Shown: piece by piece, positions 11,480 to 22,690 of the stretch
Layout of the letters: each line of letters begins with the position of its first letter
Numbering within the stretch: the first letter of the stretch is position 1
DNA from: Catonia carolina
Lineage: Eukaryota > Arthropoda > Insecta > Hemiptera > Achilidae
DNA: 64,000 nucleotides
Assembly: GCA_035578175.1 (NCBI GenBank)
Contig: JAQMRL010000003.1
Coordinates: 53,800,672 to 53,864,671, forward strand
Reading direction: 5' to 3'
Position numbers and translations under genes: made by a program
The notes under the pieces: model-generated
Seen by the model: only the letters and a program-made list of their open reading frames with translations
The model's database searches: none
What the model was told of the DNA's origin: nothing

Positions 11480-11687
11480 GCATAAACCTGATGTGCCAGA
11501 GTTGATAGACTATACACTAATCGAAAATATAGGCAAGAGTGGTATAGTCATTTGTTGCGGATACCAGATGACCGAACCCCAAACGAAAGTTTACTTACAA
11601 GTCACCTGGATAACTTGGAACTGAACGTCTTCGGAAGACATGGACCCAACGGCCCAACGTTCTCATGAAACAGTAGACCACTAATTT
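11480..11687 (+). pseudogene. LINE C-terminal tail
   Basis: Translated in more than one frame it reads EYRQEWYSHLLRIPDDRTPN and then RKTWTQRPNVLM, a decayed (W)(F/Y)xHLxRMxDxRxP...GRPRKxW tail. Frameshifted and short. It abuts the 3' end of an oppositely oriented jockey-like element at about 11688, so two LINE 3' ends meet tail to tail. Confidence 0.55.
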
Positions 11688-12158
11688 TTTTTTAACTTTG
11701 ATTCTTTATTTAGAAACTATACAATACAGTACAACCATCCAAAAACTTAACAAATTTTTGAATAAACAAATGACGTGAAAAATAAATAGAAAAGAATTTT
11801 TTAAAGAAACATCCCAGTGGATAATTCAAAAATTGAACAGAAAAATAAATTATGAAAAATAGAAAACAAACACAGGAAAATCAAATAATATGTACACATA
11901 ACAAGAATAACAAAGAATACAAAGTAGGCCCTACTTAAAATAAGAAGTAGCGTAGAAAGTAACAATAATAACAAATAATATAAGCACTGTACGAAAAACA
12001 AAATGAAAAAAGAAACGAAAAATATTTAGGATACATGAATTATAAAGATCTGAACAACATATAATAAATTATAATTACAAAAGTGAAATGTTAAGGAGTT
12101 ATCGAATCTGTAAAATAATATGAATATCTTTTAAGCATTGTATTTATATATTTTGTTA
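11688..12158 (-). repeat. 3' UTR of jockey-like family 3
   Basis: Begins at a T-run (the poly-A side of a minus-strand element) and continues to the RT stop at 12159. It is homologous to plus-strand 42095-42480, including the shared block ccactgggatg and the 'tttattcaaaaat' block. The family therefore has at least two copies here. Confidence 0.6.
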
Positions 12159-12971
12159 TTAGATCAGTAGATCTCTACTCCATTTTATTCGTAGGCGTCG
12201 GTGAGTTAAGTTTTGTCTTGACATTTGCAGTATTAGGGGATTAATGTGGTCTATTAACTTTCTGTTAAATTTTGAGTATTTGATTTTAGCAGTTTCTAAT
12301 ACAAAAGGAATTTTTAAATCGGAATGCAATGTTAGGTTTGTCACGCAATATGGGGCATTCGTTATCATGCGAAGTATTTTTGACTGATGGGTTTGTACTT
12401 TTTGTATGTGTACCGTCCCAAAAATTTCTACACCGTAATTCCAAATCGGTCGCAGATAGGCCTTATATGTTAATAATTTAAATTTTAATGGTAGAGATAA
12501 TTTTCTGTTGATGAATTTTGAGAGTAATTTTATAAGGTTATGTAGTTGCAAACGTTTTGTTTTGATATGATATCCCTAAGTCAATCTACGATCTAAATGA
12601 AGGCTCAAATGTCGAACTTTATTGCCCTGTGGTATCTCATTGTTATCCAGATATATAGGTGGACATGTTCTTCTTCTTAAAGTAAATGTCACTTGCACAG
12701 ATTTCACCGGATTAACTTTCATTCTCCAGTTTTTGAGTCATGTAGAAACCTCGTACAAGCGGTTTTAAATATTCAGTGACGTTTCTTCTGGGGATTCACT
12801 GCTGTGTAACAGAACAGTATCATCTGCGTACGCTGCTACAGACATGAATTCGTTTTCTGGGAAGTCAGACGTGAATATGGAGTTACTAAATTTGAAGTTC
12901 GAACAGGTCAGGAGACCTAAACCGTATTGTTTATGATTATATCTCTCTAAAGAACAATTAAATTTCTCCAA
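12159..12971 (-). pseudogene. Jockey-like reverse transcriptase, family 3, broken
   Basis: The upstream part (12971-12765) encodes YGLGLLTCSNFKFSN... with the catalytic palm motif AYADDTVLL. The downstream part (12551-12159) encodes the thumb and C-terminus: KLLTYKAYLRPIWNYGVEIFG, then SKILRMITNAPYCVTNLTLHSDLKIPFV, ending RRLRIKWSRDLL and a stop. The connecting region 12560-12760 is shifted and has stops. The endonuclease domain and the N-terminal half of the RT are absent. An RNA-dependent DNA polymerase used in target-primed reverse transcription; this copy cannot function. Confidence 0.8.
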
Positions 12972-13536
12972 CTATTTTTCAACCTTTAATCATACTGAAA
13001 AAATCGAGGATTTGTAAATATTTGTGAAGTAATGATTTAGAACTTAGAGGAGATCATTGCTCTAAATTAAAACAACGATAAAAAATCTAAACATTTAATT
13101 TTTATAAACAACATTTCTTTTACATTTTTTTTTATCATATAACTTTTTTTTAATGCATAATCTGTTATAAATAACAATAAATGCAACTTATCGATTAGAT
13201 ATAACTCATGAAAAAATTACAACCCACTGGTGTAATTAACAAATTATAACATTAAAACATATTATACTGTTCTTAATTAATATTTACAATCAAAATTAGA
13301 TAGTACTTTTTTAAATAAATAAAAAAATAAGAAATAACCAAAACCTCCTTTACAACGAAAAAAAACAAAATGATAAGTAATAAATAATAAGCACATAATT
13401 CTGAAATATACACCTAACTTCACCGGAGATAATTATTAAAAATGTTCATTTAGTTATTTACAACATTCACACTTAAACACGACAATCATCTACAGAATAT
13501 TAACATTATATTATTTATAACTTCTAAAACACTTTA
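12972..13536. other. AT-rich sequence; part is probably the 3' UTR of the next element
   Basis: The part nearest 13537 probably includes the 3' UTR of the minus-strand jockey-like element that ends there. No other feature is recognised. Confidence 0.35.
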
Positions 13537-14299
13537 TCAGAATCGCCCTGGGAGATCCAGTACTGTAGCACGTTTTAGCCTATTGACATCATTACTGTTG
13601 TCTAAGAGATTTAGTGCAAAGTGATTTACGTGGTTGTTTAGACGTTCGATGTATTTACAACTGAAACTTCGTATTTCTTATCGTACCGTCTGCACATCCA
13701 TATCACGATGTATATCGGCATTGGTGATATACCACGGTGCATTCAGTATGGTCCGCAGAACATTTGATTGAAACCGTTGCAGAATCTCGATGTTTGAAGT
13801 TGATGCTGTCCCCCATAACTGAATTCCGTAGGTCCAAACCGGCTTCAGCATGGATTTGTACAAAAGTAGTTTGTTCTCAATTGAAAGGTGGGAACGCCTA
13901 CCAATGAGCCAATACATCTTCCTAAATGTTAAATCCAGCTGTTTCCTTTTTATCTGAATGTGTTTGCGCCAAGTCAGACCTCTATCTAAGTACATTCCTA
14001 AATATTTTACATCCCTGGCCTGCGGAATATTCTTGCCATTCAGTTGCACAGGAGGACAAGTTGCCCTTCTGGTAGTAAACGTTACATGCGTAGATTTGTC
14101 CTCGTTCACCTTGATCTTCCACTTTGTCAGCCAGATTTCCAGCTCACTTAGATACATCTGTACTCTACGTGACGCAATAGTTGGGTCTGCATCACATGAC
14201 ATTATTGCCGTATCGTCAGCAAAGGTGGCAATGATTACATGTTCAAGAACAGGCAAATCAGATGTGAACAGAACATTAGGATCTTTTACATTAGGATTT
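13537..14299 (-). pseudogene. Jockey-like reverse transcriptase, family 2, near-continuous
   Basis: The minus-strand translation starts at LFTSDLPVLEH and carries the palm motif TFADDTAIM (FADD in place of YADD). Next come the WxxKWKIKVNEDKSTHVTF strand, VKYLGMYLDRGLTW, HIQIKRKQLDLTFRKMYWLIGRRS, LLLYKSMLKPVWTYGIQLWG, and QSNVLRTILNAPWYITNADIHRD. One in-frame TAA (13678-13680) interrupts it. The frame then continues through CKYIERLNNHVN and NRLKRATVLDLPGRF to a stop at 13537. Upstream of LFTSDLP the PQGSxLxPLLY motif is lost, so the copy is 5'-truncated or deleted. A sibling on the plus strand lies at 52110-52495. Confidence 0.85.
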
Positions 14300-15345
14300 A
14301 TTTTCCGTCTGTTAACAATTCTAAGAAACTGTGGAATTTATGCAAATTATAAATAATTAATATCGTTTCCACAATAAAAGTTTGTGTCAAAAGGTATTTC
14401 TCAAAGTGACCGATTAAATTAATAGCGGGCATTTTCATTTATAAAGTAGGCCGCAACGATTAAAACTTTTAATCTTAAAATACTATTTAATTCATAAATA
14501 AATACTTTCCATGAATAAATTCTTAATAAAAATAATATCACTGTTTGTATATTATTGTAGTCCAGATTTTAGAAATCAGCAAATGTTTTAAAGGTAAAGT
14601 TTATTGTCTAAACAGCTCTTATACGAGTATATTAAAAAGTAAAAATAACTCACATGTTGAATTAATAAATTAATTTTTCTACGAATCCCAAAAGTAATCA
14701 GGACGAAAGAAAGTGGGCGATTATGGAAGAGAAAAATGAATTGGAATAAAAGTCGGTTGAAACCAGGGGGAAAATGTGAGACAAATAAACCATTTGACCA
14801 ATATTTGTGAATGAAATAAAATGTAGGTTGAACTGATGAATGAATATCTAAAAACAACTTGAATCTTTCAAACCTTTTTCATTTTTTCTGACATAAGTTG
14901 TTTACATTGTATGTTATTCTATTACAAGAAATTCCATGCCTACATTAGTTAAAAAGTTGTAATTAAATTGTTTAAAAAGACTTTAAACAAATAAGTTAGT
15001 ATCACGGTTTGTCTTTTATTGTAGGTAATTACGGATTATAACATAAAGAAGTTAACAGAGCTCATACAAATGTTAAGTAAACAATGTTACTCAATTTATT
15101 ATTTACGGTAGATAAAAAAGTCACTTTCTGAGATGTAAGCAACTAAAATAAAGAGTTTTATCTACGTTGAAAACTCATATAATAAGAATTGTAATGAATG
15201 TACTAATTACTGGAATCTTTAAATAGTTTATTTACCTAATTTATGATTTTAAGGTTACCTCGCTTTACACATTGTTTATATTTACTTAAGATTTTACTAC
15301 GCTATATTATGTAGTAGTAAACATCGATAAATACTATGAATGAAC
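14300..15345. other. AT-rich sequence, nothing recognised
   Basis: A minus-strand 89-codon open frame at 14588-14857 is rich in Phe/Leu/Ile from T-rich codons and shows no motif. Confidence 0.4.
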
Positions 15346-15349
15346 GCAG

Positions 15350-15602
15350 TGTAAATAACCGCTTGACTTTGAGGCGCCTGTATTAATCCCCCTCCAAAGT
15401 TTCTTACGCGACTTTCCCCCACTAAACTAGAAAAGAATATGTCTATGATGTTTCCACCATCGCCACCTCCGCTGCGTCATATCAGACCGCGCGACGACGT
15501 CTTCGCTCACCCTCGGATATGGAGGTTTATGTCTCTCAACTACCTGAGGATTTCGCGAAATTATGAATACTCCAACTAATTATTATGTGAAATTGGTCCG
15601 TG
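15350..15602 (+). other. Possible promoter/first exon with consensus 5' splice site
   Basis: A CpG-enriched patch (cgcgacgacgtc, tgcgtcatat) stands out in AT-rich flanks and has no repeat relative in the window. An ATG at 15563 opens 13 codons (MNTPTNYYVKLVR) that run into GTG|GTAAGTC, a near-perfect donor after 15602. Two upstream ATGs open short overlapping frames (46 codons from about 15439; 15 codons starting MEVYVSQLPEDF). This layout suits a 5' UTR plus a short first coding exon of a host gene whose next exon I could not find. It could equally be an unrelated GC-rich relic. Confidence 0.25.
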
Positions 15603-15604
15603 GT

Positions 15605-16558
15605 AAGTCATTTTGTTTATATATAACAAATTAAATTATTTTAAAAATATAGGCTATACCTACAAGAAATATTTAATTATAAAAATTTTAATAAATTTAC
15701 AATTTAAATTAAAAATACCTGAATTTACTACCTACCCTTACGATAAAATTCTTTATTGAATTTATATTTAAATTCTGTATATTAAATCTAATATATTTTT
15801 TATTTACTTCTTACAATGAGTTTACTTATTTGTTACCTATAGTTTTTTTGAGCTAATCTGAATTGTTATTGGTTGAGTATAAATAGCCCGTTGCATGAAA
15901 CAACGTTTGTTATTAGTAATTAAAATTTAATAAGTTATATAAGAAAGTTATAATACAACGTTAAGCGTTCAATTATGTACGGCGGTACGGCGCCGTACAT
16001 AATTTTAAATTAATTAGAAATAAATAATATGAATCGTTAAAAAACAGTCACACACGGTTTTTTAGGTTTACTATATATTCAGCCTATTTATAACAAAATC
16101 GCATTTAGCACATTATGTTTTTAAATACCACTTTTAAAGTTTTTTTTTGAACATCACAACTAACACAGAAAATAATGATCTACACATTCGTTCCTGTATT
16201 GGTCACATAAAGATATTTAAAAATAAGTGACAAAGTGTTTGCAAATATATTTAATTTTTAGATTTTAAATTGTTAATTAAGCAGATTAATACATAAACAA
16301 CACATACAACACACATATAAGTATACCTGAAGCACACTCCTCTAAATATCGTGGTATGATTTCGAGAAACGTCTTAAATGGAAAATACGTATACAAAACA
16401 AAAGAAAGAACTTAACAAAAAATTTAAACAATTTAATTGGATTTTAGGAAAATAATTAATATTTATATTAGAAAATAAATAAATTACTGTTATATAAATT
16501 AATTCTAAAAGCAATTTAGACTTGTTGGATCCAGTTGCAGGAAACAGAAAGCTACTTC
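15605..16558. other. AT-rich sequence; intronic if the exon call is right
   Basis: No repeat or coding motif recognised. A short near-palindrome, gtacggcg-gtacggcgccgtac, lies near 15976-16000. Confidence 0.35.
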
Positions 16559-16793
16559 AACGTAGAAACCCTGCGAAGGTTTCAATATAAATTACAAAGA
16601 ATTATCACAGCATCCATATAATATCTAACAAACAACATACTAAACACAAACTAAAACATTCCTACAATTTAACACGAAATTAACAAATTCAGTAAAAAAT
16701 ACTCAAGAAGTTTTGAATTACAAACAAATAATTTGGTTATCTCATTTTTGGACAATCCAGACGACACCCAGAGACTAAAATAAATAATTATCT
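16559..16793 (+). pseudogene. Jockey-like RT C-terminal fragment
   Basis: A single plus-strand frame reads NVETLRRFQYKLQRIITASI, then YLTNNILNTN, HEINKFSKKYSRSFELQTNN and SFLDNPDDTQRLK before a stop. Three internal stops fall within it. This is the thumb/C-terminal block of the family 2 type (compare 13537-14299). The palm domain is missing. Confidence 0.7.
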
Positions 16794-17261
16794 TAAAAGT
16801 AACATTAATAGACAAGACAAAAAATAATATACAACGAAGTTCCTCGATTAGGGAGGGTTTCTTCTAGCATGAGAAATGCAATTGACAAATCAACTCATTA
16901 TTTTTTCCAGAATAGATTGTAGATGTTGTTCCAATTAAAAATGGTTGATAATATGATAAAATAATAAAACTAGGCCTACTGCAAGTATTTTTCGTTAGTG
17001 TTCTTACCATTCTTGATCGTATTTTGATGAATTTTAGTATGTATTTATAAAATTAATAAATAAGAAAATGAATTTTTAAAACGTGATAAAATTCTATATA
17101 TATTGTCCACTTTGTCTGCTGTTGCTAGACGTAAAATCTAAACAATTCTTTTGGACACTCGGACTAAAATAAAAATTATCGCTTCAAAACAAAATGTTTC
17201 AGTAAAATCGTCTGTAGTACTCTGATAATATTAACAACTTAAAAGATTCGTAAATTGTTAC
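16794..17261. other. AT-rich sequence, nothing recognised
   Basis: One taggcctac-type motif occurs near 16972. No supported gene. Confidence 0.4.
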
Positions 17262-17655
17262 GTTGTTTAGGACATCAGCCAAAAGGCTGGTTTGAGCCTC
17301 TAGAGGCTTTTCTAAATAAAATGAAGAGTGAGGTGGTTTACCAATACCCTCCTCACTGAGTGGAAACGTATGCTTATCATCATTCCAGGCCATCTAAATA
17401 GCATCTACTTTCAACTCTGCAAATGACACCTTCACTTCATTCACCACAGGGCTGCATAATCATTAAATTAATAACTCTCAGAAGAGATAAACTCTGACTA
17501 GAGTCTTTTGACCACTACCTCTTCTGTTCTTAAATTGTTCAGCTCAAGTAAATTGACTGACCATGTGATAAGAAACAGAACTATTTCTTGTAGCCGTAAA
17601 GCTAGCAGATCGAGTGCAAAAAATTTAACACTCCATCTGTCTGTTATGACAAAGT
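17262..17655 (-). repeat. Family C repeat (CAA-ended, LINE-like 3' end)
   Basis: On the minus strand it runs from a 'gacagatggagtgt' start to 'aaccagccttttggctgat', ending in a short ACAA-type tail. Part of it (17393-17262) translates as a FPLSEEGIGKPPHSSFYLEK segment that recurs with the same frame in the copy at 37897-38308. Orientation is inferred from the CAA tail and from resemblance to the LINE 3' end at 25250-25425. Confidence 0.65.
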
Positions 17656-18355
17656 TGTTGCGTAAGATTTCGTTACGAACGTACCAACAGGAGTTGATTT
17701 CAAGATAAACTGAATTAGGATGCATACAACACGCTATCAGAGTTTCCCCAGAGAAGGTTAAAAAGAAAACGGAGCAAATATTTACAACAGGATTATCATA
17801 TAAATTAACAAATTATGAAAACAGCAGTCACATAAATTTTGAAACATAATCACGTAAAAATATGAAGCGTCACGTGAGTGATTAGCTTCTACGTTCTATC
17901 CATGCAACATTTTGTCAAACCAATTATTATATTTTAAGTAATTTGTGTTACAGGAAAAAATTAAAAAAACATACGTTAAAAAATAAGTTCTGATATACAA
18001 ACCCCTTCCTAAACCAGTCTTGACCTACGATATCCTATTATGTGTAGCTCATCCACCAGTAACTCAAGTAACCAAATTATTCAGCTTTTTCAGTCAAAGA
18101 TCTTCCGAGCTGTAACAGCTACGCCTTGATACATGACAAACAACGATATACGCAAGTTATATATATATATTTTATCAGTTAAAGGAAGAAATAAATTAAA
18201 AATTCAATGTAACGCACGAAAAATGGCATGAATTTCACGAAGATTACTTTACTATCAATCTAAACAACATTGGTATACAACACGAAGGCTAAAACGGATG
18301 CAATTTACACACTTATTTATTTAGTAATTTAAATTACGTCTATTTTAAAAATTAA
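17656..18355. other. AT-rich sequence, nothing recognised
   Basis: No supported gene or element. Confidence 0.4.
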
Positions 18356-18532
18356 TTTTTTTTTTTTTGTAGTTTAAAGTCGCATCAAGAGCTTGGTTAT
18401 TAGCGACTACAGTGGGTTATGTAAATAAGACGTTGTATTGTAACTTGCTGAAACTTCCAGATCCTAACCGGGGATCGAACCCGGGACCTCCGCGTTGTAG
18501 GCCAGCGCGCTACCTCTATACTACAGACAGCC
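18356..18532 (-). repeat. Near-intact SINE-B
   Basis: On the minus strand: head ggctgtctgtagtatagagg, A-box-like tagcgcgctggcc, B box gggttcgatcccc, then ctggaagtttc, a poorly conserved middle, cgctaataacc, gatgcgactttaaact and an A-run (T-run on plus at 18356-18368). RNA polymerase III-type internal promoter, non-coding, mobilised by a LINE in trans. Confidence 0.8.
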
Positions 18533-19590
18533 ATATTATATTTTTGTAATAAATAATAACCTTAACATTATTTATTCTTTAATGTATCTCCACTAGGAGA
18601 TATCTTTTCAAGTTAATTAACTTTTGACCGGTATGTATTGTTAATGACAAATCTGTTAATTTGAAAAAATCGTATAGCTTTATACTCATTCCAAGATTGA
18701 TACACAATTTACTTAAAATTATACTCTATATTTTTTTCATTAAATCTTCAAAAATGATAGGCCTACTTATGTAATATCATTTATAATGGTGACATTTTCA
18801 ATTATTACAAATATTAATTTTACTCAGACACGCATAAAACTAATTTAATGTGTTGATAAATTAAATATTTATGTACAAGATAAAAATGCATGACTGTATT
18901 GTTTGTCAGGCAACATAAAAGTAATTAGCAAAAACTAATTATCAATTACTACGTTTTAAAATTTTCCAGAAAATTGTTAACATTTAAAATTTTATTTAAA
19001 GTTATTAAATTTAAAATGTTCATAAAGTAACAAAAATAAAACCTTTCACTGAATAACACATTTCAAGAAATAGTTGAAATTATTTCTAAAAATTAAATTT
19101 ACAACTTTTCAATTTTATAGAATGAGCTAGTAATGAAAGAAAGTATTTATGTAAGTTTTTTATTAGAAAAAGTAATAAAAATAAAACTTGTACAGAGCAA
19201 AAAAATAATAAATTAAGAGTACGTAAAACTAATTAAATAAAATTATTAAAATGTACTTTATGTGAACAAATGAATCTATAATTTTGATGACATAAAATTT
19301 AAAAAATTTCATTAAATCTCCTTCATTAGGATGTGAGTAATTAATATAGGAACTTTTATAACAGTTAGTTAAAAAAGAATTTAAGTGGATTTGTTAATGA
19401 ATGAAAAATTGAAAAGGAAAAGAGATTCTGTGGAATTTTGTGGACTGTAAGAACGATCTCATGATTTTGTTGAAGGATAGACTAGAGGCTCCTGACATAA
19501 ATTGGTAACATCTTTCAGTTGTGAGAAAGTTGTAATACAACTTGAACTCATTGATTTATAATATTTTGATAACGAATGAATGACAGTAAT
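18533..19590. other. AT-rich sequence, nothing recognised
   Basis: No supported gene or element boundary. A taggcctac motif occurs near 18762. Confidence 0.4.
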
Positions 19591-19750
19591 TCTTTTTTTA
19601 TCTTTAATAACTTTATTTGCAACTATATACTAAAATATAACGAGCAAATTTGATATAGCCTAAGTAAAGAAAGGGTGACAAGAAAAAGAAATGAAAAAGA
19701 ACAGTGATGCCCATTGGTATACGTTATATGAGATAATGTTTTTAATACAT
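19591..19750 (-). repeat. Distal 3' UTR of jockey-like copy B, left part
   Basis: This matches the 3' UTR of copy A at 19774-19940 (blocks ctttaataactttatttgcaa and cccattggtata). It belongs to the older element whose other half resumes at 20783. The two halves are separated by the insertion of copy A. The T-run at 19591-19599 is copy B's own poly-A side. Confidence 0.8.
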
Positions 19751-20782
19751 TTTTTTTTTTTTTTTTTTTTTTTAACTTTAATAACTTTATTTGCAACTAT
19801 ATACTACGATACAACGAGCAAATTAGATGACAGTAAACAAAGGATGACAAGGAAAAAAAAAATAAATAAATAAATAAAAATAAATAAATGAAAAAGAACA
19901 GTGATACCCATTGGTATATGTTCTATGAAATAAAGTTCATGATACATGAATGATAAATAACAACATAAGAAAAAAAGAAGAAAGAAAAATAAAATAAATC
20001 ACTTTATAGAAGATCTCTGGCCCATTGACGTTTCAACCTGCGCTGCGGATTTCCTGGTAGTGATGCATCCGATAGTTTGGTGATTAATTCGTTGGGGTGA
20101 TCATGCAATTTTCTGTGAAAAACACTGTAGCTGGACTTAACTACTTCACTTATGAACGGAATATTAAGGTCGTCATGTAGAATTTTGTTGTTGACATAAA
20201 AAGGTGCGCAGGTGATTAAACGTAGGCATTTTGACTGAAAGGCTTGTAATTTTTGTAGATTGCTCGGTTTAGCTGTGCCATAAATTTGTAGTCCATAGGT
20301 CCATATTGGTTTGAGATAAACTTTGTATAGTAATAGTTTAGATTTTAGAGTCAGTGAAGAGCGGCGTCCAAGAAGTCGAAATAGTTCTTTCAATTTGGAG
20401 TTCAAAGTCAGTCTTTTGGTTTTTATATGAGTCGCCCAGGTGAGTCTCTTGTCAAAGTGAAGTCCAAGGTATTTAACTTTTTGTCGTTGTGGTATCGGTT
20501 TATTGTCGAGGAATAGTTGAGGACATTCGCCTTTCCGGAGAGAAAAGGTGACATGCACTGATTTTGAAGCATTGAATTGGATCCTCCAGATTTTTAACCA
20601 ATAATTTAAAAAGTTAATGTGACTTTGTAAATTATTACTTGCTGCTTCTGGCTTTACATCAGAAGAAAGGATGACTGTATCGTCAGCATAAGTCGCTAAG
20701 GTGGTGTTAGCAGATGCAGGTAGATCTGATGTATAGATGCTGTAAAGCAGTGGCGACAAGATTGATCCTTGTGGAACAAGGA
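19751..20782 (-). mobile_element. Jockey-like copy A, 5'-truncated insertion
   Basis: A minus-strand retrocopy with a 23-nt poly-A tail (T-run 19751-19773), a 3' UTR with AATAAA-like sequence, and an RT fragment. It is 5'-truncated within the RT just before the PQGSILSP motif. It is bounded by the 8-bp target duplication taatacat at 19743-19750 and 20783-20790. It lies inside the 3' UTR of a sibling (copy B). Confidence 0.9.
20004..20780 (-). pseudogene. Jockey-like RT, family 1, uninterrupted from PQGS to stop
   Basis: The frame runs VPQGSILSPLLYSIYTSDLP, then the catalytic palm motif TYADDTVIL, the W..KWRIQFNASKSVHVTF strand, VKYLGLHFDKRLTWATHI, the LFRLLGRRSSL linker, LLLYKVYLKPIWTYGLQIYG, and SKCLRLITCAPFYVNNKILHDDL. 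It ends PQRRLKRQWARDLL and a stop at 20004. There are no internal stops across about 255 codons, so it is the youngest-looking RT in the window. The endonuclease and the N-terminal half of the RT are missing. The open frame can be extended to 20807, but the first ~10 codons (MVIYHSCIIL) come from copy B's 3' UTR and are not RT. Confidence 0.9.
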
Positions 20783-21269
20783 TAATACATGAATGATAAA
20801 TAACCATATTACAAGAAATGAAGAATTAAAAATAAAATTAAAAAAATCACTTTACAGAAAATCCGTGCCCATTGACGTTTTAACCTGCGTTGCGGATTCC
20901 CAGGTAGTGATGCATCCGATTGTTTTGTGATCAATTCGTTGGGAGTGATCATGCAATTTTCTGTGAAAAACTTTGTACCTGGACTACTTCACTTATAAAA
21001 GGAATGTTTAGGTCATCATTTAGAATTTTTTTGCATATATAAAAAGGTGCGCATGTAATTAAACGTAGAAATTTCGATTGAAAGGCTTGTAATTTTTGTC
21101 GGTTACTCTGTTTAGCTCTGCCATAAATTTGTAGCCCATAGGTCCATTTTGGTTTAAAATAAACTTTGTATAGTAATAGTTTAGATTTTAGAGTCAGTGA
21201 ACAGCGGCGTCCAAGTAGTCGGAATAGTTTTTTCAGTTTGGAGTTCAAAGTAATTCTTAGCATCAACAT
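20783..21269 (-). pseudogene. Jockey-like copy B: RT thumb fragment plus proximal 3' UTR
   Basis: From 21269 downward it encodes LNSKLKKLFRLLGRRCSLTL, LLLYKVYFKPKWTYGLQIYG and LRLITCAPFYICKKILNDDL. A frameshift near 20985 follows, and then the shared C-terminus to about 20866. Its 3' UTR stops at 20783, where copy A is inserted, and continues at 19750. More diverged than copy A, hence older. Confidence 0.85.
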
Positions 21270-22399
21270 TCAAGTCAAGTTAGAATGCATAATATTATGT
21301 TTATATTCCTTTCTTCATAATGCTCAATCCTGAATCAATTTTTATGACCTAAATGAACTTTATTAAATTGAAGAGAAAAATTAAGAAATTAAGGGATAAT
21401 ATTGTAGTGTAAGTAATTTTTTCGTTAACTTTGGCTTTTATTAATGTTTTTTTCATAATAAAGAATAAAATTAAACCTACTGTATTTTTTGACTAGAGCA
21501 TCATATCTCAAGTCCCTCATGAAAAGTCAATTTTTCAATTCCAAGTTACATATTTTTTTAATTTCTTTATTATTCTATATTTTATAATCGACAAAGATCA
21601 AGCTTACATTACAATAATAGTTACTCAATATTAGTATCTCCTTAGCCTAAGCTGTGTTGAAGGCCCCTTTATTACAGATGTGTTGAAGTGTGTTGAATTT
21701 AGAGGTTACATTAAAATATTAGATTATGAACGTTTGTTTTTCAAAGAGTTTTTATTAAAATATTTAGTTGATTATTTTTCCCTCCGTGAGGGTTTTACTG
21801 CAAATAAAAAACTATATTTAAAAATATTTTGAAAAGTACGTGCTTACTTCCGTTGTTGCTTATTTCATTCATTATCCTTTTTATAAAATACTGTATTAGT
21901 AATTTTAATTATATACTATATTACTTTTCTAAATTATTAGTAATTTTAATTACATTATTAGTGAAAATTAATCAATTAAATCATAAAAGTACAGCTTTTT
22001 ATCCTCTAATTCACACACTTACCATACAATCCATGTAAATGAATAAAGCGTCTTTGGAATAGACTTATTATGAAAGAATGATCTAAGAATTACCACTGTC
22101 TGACTTCACAACGACAGTATAGACTAATAATAATTAAAACACATAGACTACATGACGTGGCATAGTAATATTTACGTAAAAAAATTTGTTTTAAATAAAT
22201 CAATTAAGGCTTTTTTATTTTTTTAAATCTTCATTTACAACTGTACAAACAAATTACAACCAGTTAGTACCTCGGGTTTTTTATTAACTGACTCTTTGTA
22301 AACGATCCTTCTCTCTACTTTCTCGACATTCTAAATTACTATTTCATTTTAAATTATTCTAAATTATTTTTGCGAAGAGTTTTGATTCCTATGAAGTAT
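21270..22399. other. AT-rich sequence, nothing recognised
   Basis: A plus-strand 69-codon frame at 21829-22038 is Leu/Ile/Phe-rich with no motif. No repeat relative is seen. Confidence 0.4.
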
Positions 22400-22690
22400 T
22401 AAGGGATGCTTGAGATTGGATAGAGTGCGGAATGTGGATATAAGGAAGAGATTCAAGTCTTCTGCCTGAATGAGAAGATTGAGTGGTATCGCGGGCGATG
22501 GAGGGGTCCTGGACAGAATGCCGGACAACAGAATACCCCTCCAAGTACACCGTTATGCACCAGTTGGACGGGGAGATGTGGGACGACCTCGGAAAACATG
22601 GATATAGGCTAAGAGTTTCAAGTTTGTGAGTTCGGAACAGGCAACTGCCTAAGCCTTGAAGGAAAAAGAAAGAAAAAGAACATTTTAAAT
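22400..22690 (+). pseudogene. LINE C-terminal tail, same family as 6765-6945
   Basis: Translation gives MRRLSGIAGDGGVLDRMPDN, RIPLQVHRYAPVGRGDVGRP, then RKTWI and a stop. This is the RMPDxRIPxxxxRYAPxGRGDVGRPRKxW tail. It is followed by gtgagttcggaacaggcaac and an A/G-rich end. The 3' text matches the 6765 copy. Upstream RT is not visible. Confidence 0.7.

Noticed and set aside
11801..12001. 66-codon minus-strand hydrophobic ORF
   Set aside because: It lies in the T-rich 3' UTR of jockey-like family 3. Hydrophobicity follows from base composition.
18480..18532. tRNA-like sequence as a true tRNA gene
   Set aside because: A and B boxes are present, but the sequence is followed by the shared SINE body and A-tail and recurs at many sites; no cloverleaf with a discrete 3' terminator. 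The same holds for the other SINE heads.
20781..20807. ATG start of the family 1 RT frame (MVIYHSCIIL)
   Set aside because: These codons are copy B's 3' UTR lying upstream of the truncated insertion, so they are not part of the RT.
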